Shown here piece after piece: positions 8,494-16,927 of a stretch of DNA of 58,807 nt. Origin of the DNA: CAYLSV01 sp964386435 (GTDB lineage Bacteria > Planctomycetota > Phycisphaerae > Tepidisphaerales > Tepidisphaeraceae); NCBI GenBank assembly GCA_964386435.1, contig CAYLSV010000012.1, positions 1 to 58,807 on the forward strand, given 5' to 3'. Both the position numbers and the translations under genes were made by a program. Below the pieces are notes generated by a model that was not told the origin of the DNA, searched no databases, and saw nothing but the letters and a program-made list of their open reading frames with translations. Within the stretch, counting starts at the first letter, position 1. Each line of letters starts with the position of its first letter.

Positions 8494-9657
8494 ATGCCAC
8501 CGTGGCCGCGGGCGATTCTTCACGTCGACATGGACGCGTTCTTCGCGTCGGTGGAGCAGCGGGACGACCCGGCGTTGCGGGGGCGGCCGGTGCTGGTCGG
8601 TGGCGGCGGGCCGCGGGGGGTGGTGGCGGCGGCGAGTTACGAGGCGCGGACGTTCGGCTGCCGCAGCGCGATGCCCACGGCACGGGCGCTGCGGCTTTGC
8701 CCGCACGCGATTGTGGTGAAGGGGCGGTTTGAGGCGTACCGGGCGGCGAGCCGGATCGTGATGAACATCCTCAACGACGCGACGCCGCTGGTGCAGCCGC
8801 TGTCGATTGACGAGGCGTTTTGTGATGTCACCGGCAGCCAGCGCCTGCTCGGCTCGCCGATCGAGATGGCCCGGGCGATTCGCCGCCGCGTCGTGGCCGA
8901 GACAAGGCTCACCTGCAGCGTCGGCGTCGCGACGAGCAAGTTCATGGCCAAGCTCGCCAGCGATTTGGAAAAGCCCGACGGCTTGACCGTCATCGAGCCC
9001 GGCACCGAGACGGCCCGCCTCGACCCGCTGGACATCGGCCGCATCTGGGGCATCGGACCCAAGGCTCAGGCGTGGCTGAACAGCCGCGGCGTCCGCACGG
9101 TCGCCCAACTCCGCGACGTGCCGGCCGATGACCTCGACCGCCGGCTGGGCAAGTGGGGCCAGCGGCTGCGGGGTTTGATCAACGGCGACGACACCCGCCC
9201 GGTGGTAACGGATCGGCAGGCGAAGCAGGTGAGCCACGAGAAGACGTTCGGCCAGAACATCGAGGAGCCGGACGTGGCCCGGTCGGTGCTGTTGTGGCAG
9301 GCCGAGGACGTCGCCGCCCGGCTGCGGGCCAAAGGCGTCGCGGGCCGCAGCCTGACGCTGAAAATCCGCTTCGGCGACTTCACCACCATCACCCGCAGCC
9401 GCACCTTCGCCGAGCCGACGGACGTCACCCGCGACATTTGGCAACTCGCCCGCGCCACCTTCGACGAGTGGGCGGCGCAGCACTGGCAGCCCCTCCGCCT
9501 GCTCGGCCTCGGCGTGGGCAACTTCGACACCCAACCGCAGGGCCAGCTTTTCGTGGACGCCGACCAGGAGCGGCAGCGCCGCGTCGATCAAGCCGCCGAC
9601 GCCGTGCGCACCAAGTTCGGCAAAAACGCGCTCCGCCACGGGCTGCCCCGCCGGTAG
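8494..9657 (+). CDS. dinB: DNA polymerase IV (Y family)
   Basis: The 387-residue product has all DinB domains: catalytic carboxylates in ILHVDMDAFFASVEQRDD (residues about 8-25) and QPLSIDEAFCDVTGS (around residue 105), the thumb helix-hairpin-helix (IWGIGPKAQAWLNSRGV), and the little finger (SHEKTFGQN onwards). It performs error-prone bypass of damaged bases; members with a C-terminal clamp-binding peptide attach to DnaN, and QGQLFVD near the end is a candidate. ATG 8494 (MPPWPRAILHVDMD) is chosen because longer in-frame starts read through the amidase gene. I see no convincing LexA site in the 32 bases upstream. Confidence 0.95.
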   Translation: MPPWPRAILHVDMDAFFASVEQRDDPALRGRPVLVGGGGPRGVVAAASYEARTFGCRSAMPTARALRLCPHAIVVKGRFEAYRAASRIVMNILNDATPLVQPLSIDEAFCDVTGSQRLLGSPIEMARAIRRRVVAETRLTCSVGVATSKFMAKLASDLEKPDGLTVIEPGTETARLDPLDIGRIWGIGPKAQAWLNSRGVRTVAQLRDVPADDLDRRLGKWGQRLRGLINGDDTRPVVTDRQAKQVSHEKTFGQNIEEPDVARSVLLWQAEDVAARLRAKGVAGRSLTLKIRFGDFTTITRSRTFAEPTDVTRDIWQLARATFDEWAAQHWQPLRLLGLGVGNFDTQPQGQLFVDADQERQRRVDQAADAVRTKFGKNALRHGLPRR

Positions 9658-9723
9658 CGTCGGGCAGTTCGTCAAGCGCGGCCGTGGTGGCGGAAAGTTG
9701 AGGGCCCGGCCGATAACTTTGCC

Positions 9724-10641
9724 GTGGCCCGTCTTACCCATCTTCACAGCGACGCCGCCCGCTGGTCGTGGTGCGTGGGCGGCCATCACGTCGAGATTGC
9801 CAGCCATTCGCCGGAGCTCGCCGACGCGGCGGCGGAGTGGCAGGTGTTGGCCGAAGAAGATTTCCCGCCCAACAGCCGGCCGGTGCGGGGCGAGGTGATG
9901 CCCTACGACGCCGACGCCGCGAGCCGGGCGGTGTCGCCGCATGCCCAGCGGGTCGGGCTGACCGAGGGGCTGACGGAGGTTTGGCGTGACCCCGCCGACG
10001 CCGGGCGGCATTGGCTGATCGACGAGCGCTGGGGTTTGTGCGAGATCGACCGCTGCCGCGGCCGGTGGCGGGTTTGGGTGTTGCCGGACGTGCCGGACGG
10101 GTCGTTGCTCGACCACGCCGTGCTGCTGCCGATGGCGGAGTTGTTGCGGCTGGGCGGCACGCACCTGCTGCCGGCGGCGTCGGTGGAGGCCGATGGGTGG
10201 GGCGTGTTGATGCTGTGCCCGTTCGACTGCGGCCCGGAGATCAACCGGTTGCTGGACGACGACTTCCGCGTGGTGGGCCGCCACTGGACGCTGTTGGAGC
10301 AGGCCGGTGACGGCGTGATCCTGCGGCAACTGCCCGGCGGCGGGGCGATGCCGCACACCGCGTGGGCCAAGGCCGCGGCCACGTTGATCGTCCACACCGG
10401 CCGCCGCGGGTGTGCCGAGGCCGTGCCGATCTTTGCCGCCACCGCCACCCTCCGCGACGCCTGGCCGATGCCCAACCTGACGCCCGCCCGCCCCTCGCCC
10501 AACCTTGCCGCCACGCTCGCCCGGTCCACCGTCTACGACGTGACCCTCTCCCACGACCCCGACGAGTTCGCGGCCCTGCTCGATCTGCTCCGCCCAACCC
10601 AACCCACGGCCGGCCAACCCCGCACCTTGCGGGCGGCTTAG
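9724..10641 (+). CDS. HPr-kinase-like protein with eroded P-loop
   Basis: The 305-residue product has the layout of HprK-like ATPases (single C-terminal kinase-like domain). HLLPAASVEADGWGVLML (about residues 147-164) corresponds to the strand leading into the P-loop, but the expected GPSGSGKS is replaced by CPFDCGPE (residues 165-172), with neither the glycine pattern nor the lysine. Downstream, NRLLDDDFRVVGRHWTLLE corresponds to the usual GxxLLSDDxxxL segment. It therefore looks like a nucleotide-binding fold that has lost ATP binding, perhaps kept as a scaffold. Start GTG 9724 follows a 66-base gap; 38 bases separate the end from dapF. Confidence 0.62.
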   Translation: MARLTHLHSDAARWSWCVGGHHVEIASHSPELADAAAEWQVLAEEDFPPNSRPVRGEVMPYDADAASRAVSPHAQRVGLTEGLTEVWRDPADAGRHWLIDERWGLCEIDRCRGRWRVWVLPDVPDGSLLDHAVLLPMAELLRLGGTHLLPAASVEADGWGVLMLCPFDCGPEINRLLDDDFRVVGRHWTLLEQAGDGVILRQLPGGGAMPHTAWAKAAATLIVHTGRRGCAEAVPIFAATATLRDAWPMPNLTPARPSPNLAATLARSTVYDVTLSHDPDEFAALLDLLRPTQPTAGQPRTLRAA

Positions 10642-10679
10642 ACAGCCAAGCCCGTCGCCGCCGGGCATACGCTCCGGCC

Positions 10680-11519
10680 ATGCGGCTCGACTTCGTGAAA
10701 ATGCACGGCGCGGGCAACGACTACATCTACATCAACGGCTTCACGCAGAACGTGCCCGACCCCGCCGACCTCGCCCGTCGGCTGAGCCCCCGCCACGTTG
10801 GCATCGGCGGCGACGGGGTGATCCTGCTGCTGCCTTCGGACGTCGCCGACGTGCGGATGCGGATGTTCAACGTCGACGGCAGCGAGGGCCAAATGTGCGG
10901 CAACGGCGTCCGCTGCGTCGCCAAGCTCGCCCACGACGACGGCTTGGCAACCGGCGACCGGGTCAAGGTCGAAACCGGCCGCGGCGTGCTGGCGATTGAC
11001 CTGCAGCGGGACTCGGCCAGCCGGGTGGTCGGGGCGAGCGTGGACATGGACGAGCCGATTCTCACGCCCGCCGCGATCCCAACAACGCTCGGCGACCGCG
11101 AGCGGGCAATCGACGTCACCGGGCCGTTGGGGCTGCGGTGGAGTTGCGTGTCGATGGGCAACCCACACGCCGTGGCGTTCGTGGACGACCTGGCCGCGGT
11201 GCCGCTCGCCGAGTGGGGCCCGGCGGTCGCCGAGGATCGGGCGGCGTTTCCCGAAGGCGTCAACGCCCACTTCGTCCAGCGCCTCGCCGCTGACCGCGTC
11301 CGCATTCTTCACTGGGAACGCGGCAGCGGCCCAACCCTCGCCTGCGGCACCGGGGCGTGCGCGGTGTGCGTCGCCGGCGTGCTGACGAACCGCACCACCC
11401 GCCAACTCACCGCCGAAGTCCCCGGCGGCGAACTGCAACTGGCGTGGGACGAAGCGAGCCACCACGTGAAAATGACTGGCCCGGCATTGGAGGTGTTTCG
11501 CGGCACGATCAAGCTCTGA
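10680..11519 (+). CDS. dapF: Diaminopimelate epimerase
   Basis: The 279-residue product (MRLDFVKMHGAGNDYIYING) interconverts LL- and meso-diaminopimelate for peptidoglycan and lysine. Both catalytic cysteines are present: one in EGQMCGNGVRCVAK, the other in PTLACGTGACAVCV. The two mirrored DapF domains and length (about 275) are normal. The CVSMGNPHAVAFVDD segment is the usual substrate-binding MGNPH. It makes the substrate for the LysA enzyme encoded at 22862-24160. Presence of dapF and lysA supports a meso-DAP peptidoglycan precursor pathway. The gene ends 15 bases from the convergent RTX-repeat gene. Confidence 0.96.
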   Translation: MRLDFVKMHGAGNDYIYINGFTQNVPDPADLARRLSPRHVGIGGDGVILLLPSDVADVRMRMFNVDGSEGQMCGNGVRCVAKLAHDDGLATGDRVKVETGRGVLAIDLQRDSASRVVGASVDMDEPILTPAAIPTTLGDRERAIDVTGPLGLRWSCVSMGNPHAVAFVDDLAAVPLAEWGPAVAEDRAAFPEGVNAHFVQRLAADRVRILHWERGSGPTLACGTGACAVCVAGVLTNRTTRQLTAEVPGGELQLAWDEASHHVKMTGPALEVFRGTIKL

Positions 11520-11534
11520 ACCCGCGCCGCATCG

Positions 11535-13382
11535 TCAGCTTTGGATGGTTTCGATCTCGGCGAACAGGCCGGGGTTGGTGGTGTCGTCCTCGGGGCCGAC
11601 GAAAGCGGTGTCGGTGCCGGCGCCGCCGTTGAAGAGGTCGCGGTCGGGGCCGCCGATGAGGATGTCGTCGCCGCCCTCGGCGTAGAGGAAGTCGCGGCCG
11701 CTGCCGCCGGCGAGGGTGTCGTTGCCGTCGCCGCCGAAGAGCCGGTCGCGGCCGGCGTCGCCTTCGAGGATGTCGTTGTCGCCAAAGCCGTAAAGCGTGT
11801 CGTCGCCCGGGCCGCCGTAGATGACGTCATCGCCGGCGAGGCCGAGCAAGAGGTCGTTGCCGCCTTGGCCGAAGATTTGGTCGCTGCCGCCGCCGGACTC
11901 GACGTAATCGCGCGCCGAGTTGCCGATAATCGTGTCCCTGCCGTCGCCGCTGCCGATGACCGACGCCAAGCCCGCCGCGGCAATCTCGACGTAGTTGTCG
12001 CCTTGGCCGGCGTTGATGCTCACGCTCGTCACCTCGCTTGGGTCGACGATGCCGGTGACGCCGTTGCGGGTGACGAACAGCGCGCCCTTGCGGTTGCTGA
12101 TGCCGATGAAGTCGTCGCCCGCCCCGGCCTCGAGTTGCAGCACGCCGTCGCGGAAGATCATCTCCCCGCCAAACGGCGACAACAGGATCGGCCCCTCGCC
12201 CGGCGTCGCCAGCGTAAACGTGCCGTTGCCGGTGCCCGAGTCGTCGCTGATGCCGAACCGCCCGAAGCCCGGCGAGGTGAAGTCGAGCTGCACCAACGCC
12301 CGGTCGTCGGGATCGTCGCCATCTTCAAGGAAGCCGATCAAGTACGTGTTGCCGTCGAGCCGGCGGGCCTGGTAGTCGCCCGTTTCGCCGCCGTCGCCGC
12401 CGGAGAGGACATAGCCGGTGCGGCCGAACTCCGCCAGCACCTCGCCGCCGGGGCCGGGTTCGGTGGCGAACTCGCCCGTGCCGCCGGTGAACCGCAGCGT
12501 GAGCTGCCCGCTGCGGACCGAGCCCGGGGCCAGCCCGGTTTCGTCCGAATCGCCGCCGTCCAGCGGATCACTGCCACCACCACCACCGCCGCCGCCACCA
12601 CCGGTGTCGCCGCCGACAACGGTGAACGTGCCGTTGCCGCTGCCGCCGTCTTCGCTGGCCCCGAAGCTGCCGCCGGCGGGGCTGGTGTAATTGAACTCCA
12701 GGTTGGTGACGGTGCCGTCGTCGAACGTCACGAGGAACGTGTCGCCGTCCAGCCGGCGGGACGTGTACGGGTCGGTGCCGTCGGAGTCGCCGCCGAAGAA
12801 GAACTCCAGCGTGTCCGCCCCGAACTCGACCTCGAACGGCTGCCCGATCCCCGGCCCGTCATCGGCAAACCCGCCGCTGGCCGAACTAAGCACCAGCCGC
12901 AACCGCTGCCCCTCGAGCGTCGTCGGTGCCGGCCCCGCTTCAGTGCTGTCCCCGCCGCCACTGCCGCCACTGCCGCCACCACCGCCACCACCCGTGCCGG
13001 GGCTGAACGTGAATTCGCCCTCGAAGAAGTCGCTGTCGGTATCGACAAACAGGAACCGTCCCGAATCGTCGTCGGCAAAGACGAACGAGCCGGTGATCAG
13101 GTCGTCCGGGTCGTCGCTGTTGAGCGTCACCCGAATCGTGTCATCGTCCGGCCGGGACGAGAGGTACGAGCCCTGTTCTTCCAGCGTGTTGAACTCGAAC
13201 CGCTGGTACGTCGACTCGCCGAACACCAGCCGCCCCGTCTCCCCCGGCTGCGGACCTGTGTCGGAGGACGTTTGATCGAACTCCAAGAACACGGTGCCCC
13301 CGGCGATCGTTGCCGGGGCCGACAAAAGCCGACGGGATTCAAGCGTCTCCACGGCGGCCACAACAACGGCGGGCTGATGCAT
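11535..13382 (-). CDS. Secreted calcium-binding RTX-repeat protein with LESRRLLS motif
   Basis: The 615-residue product starts MHQPAVVVAAVETLESRRLL, the LEPR-XLL-type N-terminal motif found on large planctomycete surface proteins. Two copies of an approximately 110-residue beta domain follow, each ending in GNGTFTV or GNGTFTL and sharing a RRLDGxTxLxxF segment; a more diverged first copy may lie around residues 25-135. Gly/Ser-rich linkers separate them. The last 150 residues hold RTX nonapeptides such as GGPGDDTLYGFGDND and GGDGNDTLAGGSGRD, which bind calcium in a beta-roll. A surface or matrix role is likely. It is convergent with dapF and divergent from ffh. Confidence 0.85.
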   Translation of the reverse strand: MHQPAVVVAAVETLESRRLLSAPATIAGGTVFLEFDQTSSDTGPQPGETGRLVFGESTYQRFEFNTLEEQGSYLSSRPDDDTIRVTLNSDDPDDLITGSFVFADDDSGRFLFVDTDSDFFEGEFTFSPGTGGGGGGGSGGSGGGDSTEAGPAPTTLEGQRLRLVLSSASGGFADDGPGIGQPFEVEFGADTLEFFFGGDSDGTDPYTSRRLDGDTFLVTFDDGTVTNLEFNYTSPAGGSFGASEDGGSGNGTFTVVGGDTGGGGGGGGGGSDPLDGGDSDETGLAPGSVRSGQLTLRFTGGTGEFATEPGPGGEVLAEFGRTGYVLSGGDGGETGDYQARRLDGNTYLIGFLEDGDDPDDRALVQLDFTSPGFGRFGISDDSGTGNGTFTLATPGEGPILLSPFGGEMIFRDGVLQLEAGAGDDFIGISNRKGALFVTRNGVTGIVDPSEVTSVSINAGQGDNYVEIAAAGLASVIGSGDGRDTIIGNSARDYVESGGGSDQIFGQGGNDLLLGLAGDDVIYGGPGDDTLYGFGDNDILEGDAGRDRLFGGDGNDTLAGGSGRDFLYAEGGDDILIGGPDRDLFNGGAGTDTAFVGPEDDTTNPGLFAEIETIQS

Positions 13383-13605
13383 GGGCGGGATTCAATCAAA
13401 GGTTCCGCCACCCGTCAATATGAATCTTGTTAACGCGCGTGCGGCATCCGGCCGCACCTGCCGAAGGTCGCTCGATTTCGATCGGCCGACAACCTTTCGC
13501 GGCTTGCATGCGGCGTCTTGATCTCCGTCTGCCGAGGCAATGCCATGCCGCACGCGGTTGCCGCCGGGCTCCGCCGTGCCGGGTGTGGGCTAAACTGCCC
13601 GGCTC

Positions 13606-15096
13606 ATGTTCGACGCACTGACCGACCGGCTGACCGGGACGCTTCGCTCGCTTTCGGGGCGGGGGCAGATTTCCGAGGAGAACGTCCGCGAGGCGCTGGG
13701 CGAGGTCCGCCTGGCGCTGCTCGATGCCGACGTGAACTTCGAGGTCGTCGAGGCGTTCATGAAGGACGTCTTGGAGAAGGCGACGGGCACCGAGGTGCTG
13801 CGGGCGGTGTCGCCGGCGCAACAGATGGTGAAGGTGGTTTACGACGAACTTGTGAACCTCATGGGGCCGGTCGACACGTCGCTGATGACGGTCAAGCCGG
13901 GGCCGACGGTAGTGATGATGTGCGGCCTGCAGGGCAGCGGCAAGACGACGACCTGCGGCAAGCTCGCCCAGTTCCTGCGGACGAAGAAGGGGCTCAACCC
14001 GATGGTGGCGGCCGTCGATTTGCAGCGGCCGGCGGCGGTGCAGCAGCTTCGGGTGGTCGGCGAGCAGGCGGGCGTGCCGGTGTACGCCGACGACAGCAAG
14101 ATCGCCCCGCATGGCGAGGTGCAACAGGGCGCGGCCGTCGCCGTCGCCAAGGCGGCCGTGGCCGAGGCGAAGCGGCTGGGGCGGGACGTGTTGATCCTCG
14201 ACACCGCCGGGCGGTTGGCGATCGACGAGGCGCTCATGGGCGAGCTGGCCGACATCAACAAGGCGGTCGGGCCGCACCAGATTTTCCTCGTGCTCGACGC
14301 GGCGACGGGGCAGGACGCCGTCGACTCGGCCAAGGCGTTCAACGAGAAGTTGGAGCTGGACGGGCTGATTCTGACGAAGTTCGACAGCGACACCCGCGGC
14401 GGCGCGCTGCTGAGTGCCAAGTACATCACCGGCAAGCCGGTGAAGTTCATCGGCACCGGCGAGAAGCTGGAGAACCTCGACGAGTTCCGCCCCGAGGGCA
14501 TGGCCCAGCGGATCCTGGGTATGGGCGACGTGGTCGGCTTGGTGCAGGAAGCGCAGGACAAGTTCGACCAGGACGAGGCCGAGCGGCTTCAGGCGAAGAT
14601 GGAGAAGGGCCAGCTGAGCCTCGAAGACTTCATGACGCAGATCGGCCAGGTGCAAAAGCTGGGGCCGATGAACAAGGTGATGGGCATGATCCCCGGCATG
14701 GGCGAGCTGGCCAAGAGCGGGGCGATGGACGGCGAGCAGGTGGAGGGCCGCATGGGGCAGATGCGGGCGATCTACAACTCGATGAACAAGCACGAGCGGA
14801 AAAAGCCCGACTCCATCGACATGCCCCGGCGGCGGCGCATCGCCCGCGGCGCCGGCGTGGAGCCGAAGGAAGTCGCCGACATGCTCAAGCAGTACGAGAT
14901 GACCCGCGGGGCGATCCGAGCCGTGGGCGGCATGACCCTGGGCAACCGGATGAAGCTCATGAAGGGCCTGATGGGCGGTGGCTTGGCCGGCATGGCCGCC
15001 CAGGGCGGTGGCGGTGGCGGCGGTGGGCTGCTCAAGACCAAGCGCGGCACGCGGATGCAGAAAAAAGTCCGCAACAAAAAGGGTAAACGCCGGTGA
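13606..15096 (+). CDS. ffh: Signal recognition particle protein Ffh
   Basis: The 496-residue product has the N domain (MFDALTDRLTGTLRSLSGRG), the G domain with P-loop GLQGSGKTTTCGKLA and the later motifs DTAGRLAIDE and LTKFDSDTRGG, and a methionine-rich M domain from about residue 310 (GPMNKVMGMIPGMGEL). It binds signal sequences and 4.5S RNA and hands ribosomes to FtsY at the membrane. The C-terminus is longer than in E. coli and ends in a glycine run (GGGGGGGLL) followed by a basic tail. No SRP RNA was recognised in this window. Confidence 0.96.
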   Translation: MFDALTDRLTGTLRSLSGRGQISEENVREALGEVRLALLDADVNFEVVEAFMKDVLEKATGTEVLRAVSPAQQMVKVVYDELVNLMGPVDTSLMTVKPGPTVVMMCGLQGSGKTTTCGKLAQFLRTKKGLNPMVAAVDLQRPAAVQQLRVVGEQAGVPVYADDSKIAPHGEVQQGAAVAVAKAAVAEAKRLGRDVLILDTAGRLAIDEALMGELADINKAVGPHQIFLVLDAATGQDAVDSAKAFNEKLELDGLILTKFDSDTRGGALLSAKYITGKPVKFIGTGEKLENLDEFRPEGMAQRILGMGDVVGLVQEAQDKFDQDEAERLQAKMEKGQLSLEDFMTQIGQVQKLGPMNKVMGMIPGMGELAKSGAMDGEQVEGRMGQMRAIYNSMNKHERKKPDSIDMPRRRRIARGAGVEPKEVADMLKQYEMTRGAIRAVGGMTLGNRMKLMKGLMGGGLAGMAAQGGGGGGGGLLKTKRGTRMQKKVRNKKGKRR

Positions 15097-15287
15097 GGCG
15101 GCCACTAGACGGCAGCGGATGACGGAGACTGATCGGATTGCCCATGCGAAGTCACCTGCACTTCCAGGGTGGCCGTGGACCTCGCTTCGCGCGTCCGGCC
15201 CAACGCACGACGCGAGCTCCACGGCCACCCGAGAGACAGGGGCGACATGACGGTCGCGCCGAAACTCGCTCGATTCATTCAAGCACA

Positions 15288-16232
15288 ATGCCCCCACCGC
15301 TGCGTAGCAGCGGGGCTACGCACGCCAGCGGTGGGGGCCTCGGCGACTTTATCGTGTTTCTGCTCTGCCTGCTGCTTCAACCGTGCATGGCCGCCGCCGG
15401 GGTGGCGGAGGTGGTGGTTCGGAGTGAGGGGGCCGACGTCGTTACGCTCGACGGGCCGGGCGTGGTGCCCACGGTGTGGCACGCCGATGGGGCGGCGGAG
15501 GCGGTGGTGCCAATGTTGCTCATCGGCGACACGGCAACCATCGAGGTGAACGGCCAACCACAGCGTCTGGTGGCCGGGGCGGAGGCGATCGACCTCATCG
15601 ACGCCGACGCGGTGGCGGCGGGGTGGGTCGATCCGCCGGACCAACGGACGGTGATCGCGGCAGCCGTGCTCGGGCTGGCGATCGTGGTCGGCGTGGCGCT
15701 CGTCGGCAGACGCTGGCTGACCGCGGCCGTGGCCGTTGCCGCGGTGGGCGGTTTTACGGCTTGGCTGGCGATGTCACCGCTCGTGCAGGTTGGCCGCGGC
15801 ACCGTGTTCGTCGAGCACGCCGACGGGCGCATCGTTGCCGATCAGTGGGTGTGGCACTTGACAAGAGCCGGAGCGACGGTCCGGGTCCCGGTCGACCATC
15901 TGGCATGGCCGGTGGTGCGGTCGACGGNNNNNNNNNNAGTAGCAGAAGTGCCGGAAGAGGGGCCAGGGCTGTCGACGGCGGAGTTGGAGCGAGTCGGGCC
16001 CATGCTGCACGTCGACGCCGAGGGGCAACCGTTCGTGCTGGAACTGACGCTGCCGCCTGATGTGCGGGTGGCGACGGTGGAGCGGTCGGACGTGGAGGCC
16101 GCGGGCGTCGTGGATGGCGAGGAGCGTTCACGCCTGCGAACCCTGGTCCGCAAACGCTACCAGCGACCGGGCGTGCGGGTGGCTGCGGAGGCATCGAACG
16201 CCATGCTGCTGCGGCACGTCGGCGGGCGGTAG
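15288..16232 (+). CDS. Membrane protein of unknown function (start inside a palindromic repeat, assembly gap)
   Basis: I do not recognise a family. The ATG at 15288 is followed at once by a palindromic repeat, so the first 16 residues after the methionine (PPPLRSSGATHASGGG) come from the repeat. A signal-like segment follows (DFIVFLLCLLLQ), and a GTG at 15354 could be the older start. Two further hydrophobic stretches lie at about residues 120-170 (VIAAAVLGLAIVVGVALV and LTAAVAVAAVGGFTAWLA). A 10-N gap at 15928-15937 breaks the gene, though the frame is open on both sides. The C-terminal region is soluble. Confidence 0.55.
   Translation: MPPPLRSSGATHASGGGLGDFIVFLLCLLLQPCMAAAGVAEVVVRSEGADVVTLDGPGVVPTVWHADGAAEAVVPMLLIGDTATIEVNGQPQRLVAGAEAIDLIDADAVAAGWVDPPDQRTVIAAAVLGLAIVVGVALVGRRWLTAAVAVAAVGGFTAWLAMSPLVQVGRGTVFVEHADGRIVADQWVWHLTRAGATVRVPVDHLAWPVVRSTXXXXVAEVPEEGPGLSTAELERVGPMLHVDAEGQPFVLELTLPPDVRVATVERSDVEAAGVVDGEERSRLRTLVRKRYQRPGVRVAAEASNAMLLRHVGGR
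15291..15337. repeat. Nested palindrome (short-palindrome family)
   Basis: The outer arms CCCCCACCGCTG and CAGCGGTGGGGG are exact inverted copies. They enclose a second inverted pair, GCGTAGC and GCTACGC. The unit lies in the first codons of the gene starting at 15288, and its inner core resembles the copies at 47.3 and 56.7 kb. Confidence 0.8.
15928..15937. other. Assembly gap (10 N)
   Basis: Ten Ns inside the gene at 15288-16232. The frame is open before and after, but the true missing length is not known. Confidence 0.9.
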
Positions 16233-16272
16233 GGCAGTCCGCGACTTGGTTCACAACTCAACGTCGCTGGGG

Positions 16273-16366
16273 CCGCCTCCGCCTCGTAGAGGCGGGGNNN
16301 NNNNNNNNNNNNNNNNNNNNNNNNNNCCCCGGCGGGTGAAGCCCCGCCTCTACGAGGCGGAGGTGG
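16273..16366. repeat. Large palindrome of the short-palindrome family, with a 29-N gap
   Basis: The left arm contains CTCCGCCTCGTAGAGGCGG and the right arm its inverse (CCGCCTCTACGAGGCGGAG), flanking 29 Ns (16298-16326). Each arm is itself palindromic around CTCGTAG or CTACGAG. The gap falls in the hairpin centre, which is where assemblers fail. It lies between the end of the 15288-16232 gene and the end of the shikimate kinase gene, so it may serve as a two-way terminator. Confidence 0.8.
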
Positions 16367-16402
16367 GTTCAGCGACGGGCGAGCTTCAGGAAGCGCTCAA
16401 GG

Positions 16403-16927
16403 TCACACCACCGCGTCCAGCACCCGCTGCATCACCGCGGCAGGGTCGGTGCCGGCGGCGTCCACGGTGTGGGTGGCGGCGGCGGTGTAGAGCGGGGTGC
16501 GTTCGTCGAACAGGCCCGGCAGGCCGCCCTCGTTGCCGGCAACGCCGCGGGCGGCGAGGTCGCCCAGGCGGGGGGTGAGGTCGGCGAGGGTGAGCCGCAG
16601 GTAGACGATTGGGCCGAGGCGGCGCAGGTGGTCGATGGCGCGTTGCCGGTAGATCACGCTGCCGCCGGGCGAAAGGATCGCCGGGTCGGCGGGCAGGCGG
16701 CACACCTCGTCGGCTTCGGCGTCAAGGAACTTTTCGCGGCCGAGCTTGGTCAGCACGTCGCCGAGCACCGTGGTGCCGTGGCGGCGGTTGATGAGGTCGT
16801 CGACATCGACCAGCGACACGCCCAGCCAATCGGCGAGAAGCCGGCCGACGGTGCTCTTGCCGCTGCCGGGCATGCCGATGAGCGTGATCGGCAGCGGCAC
16901 CCGAGTTGAGCGGTCACTGCCTCTCAA
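16403..16927 (-). CDS. aroK: Shikimate kinase
   Basis: The 174-residue product has the P-loop GMPGSGKSTVGRLLA (residues about 18-32), the shikimate-binding VDVDDLINRR and GREKFLDAEADEV segments, LSPGGSVIYR (the GG that contacts shikimate), and a lid with ERTPLYTAAATH. It makes shikimate 3-phosphate in the aromatic amino acid pathway. Start is uncertain: TTG 16927 overlaps the preceding gene by 14 bases, while GTG 16900 (VPLPITLIG) gives a more usual 165 residues. Either way it follows the 669-residue exported protein gene directly on the same strand. Confidence 0.87.
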   Translation of the reverse strand: MRGSDRSTRVPLPITLIGMPGSGKSTVGRLLADWLGVSLVDVDDLINRRHGTTVLGDVLTKLGREKFLDAEADEVCRLPADPAILSPGGSVIYRQRAIDHLRRLGPIVYLRLTLADLTPRLGDLAARGVAGNEGGLPGLFDERTPLYTAAATHTVDAAGTDPAAVMQRVLDAVV

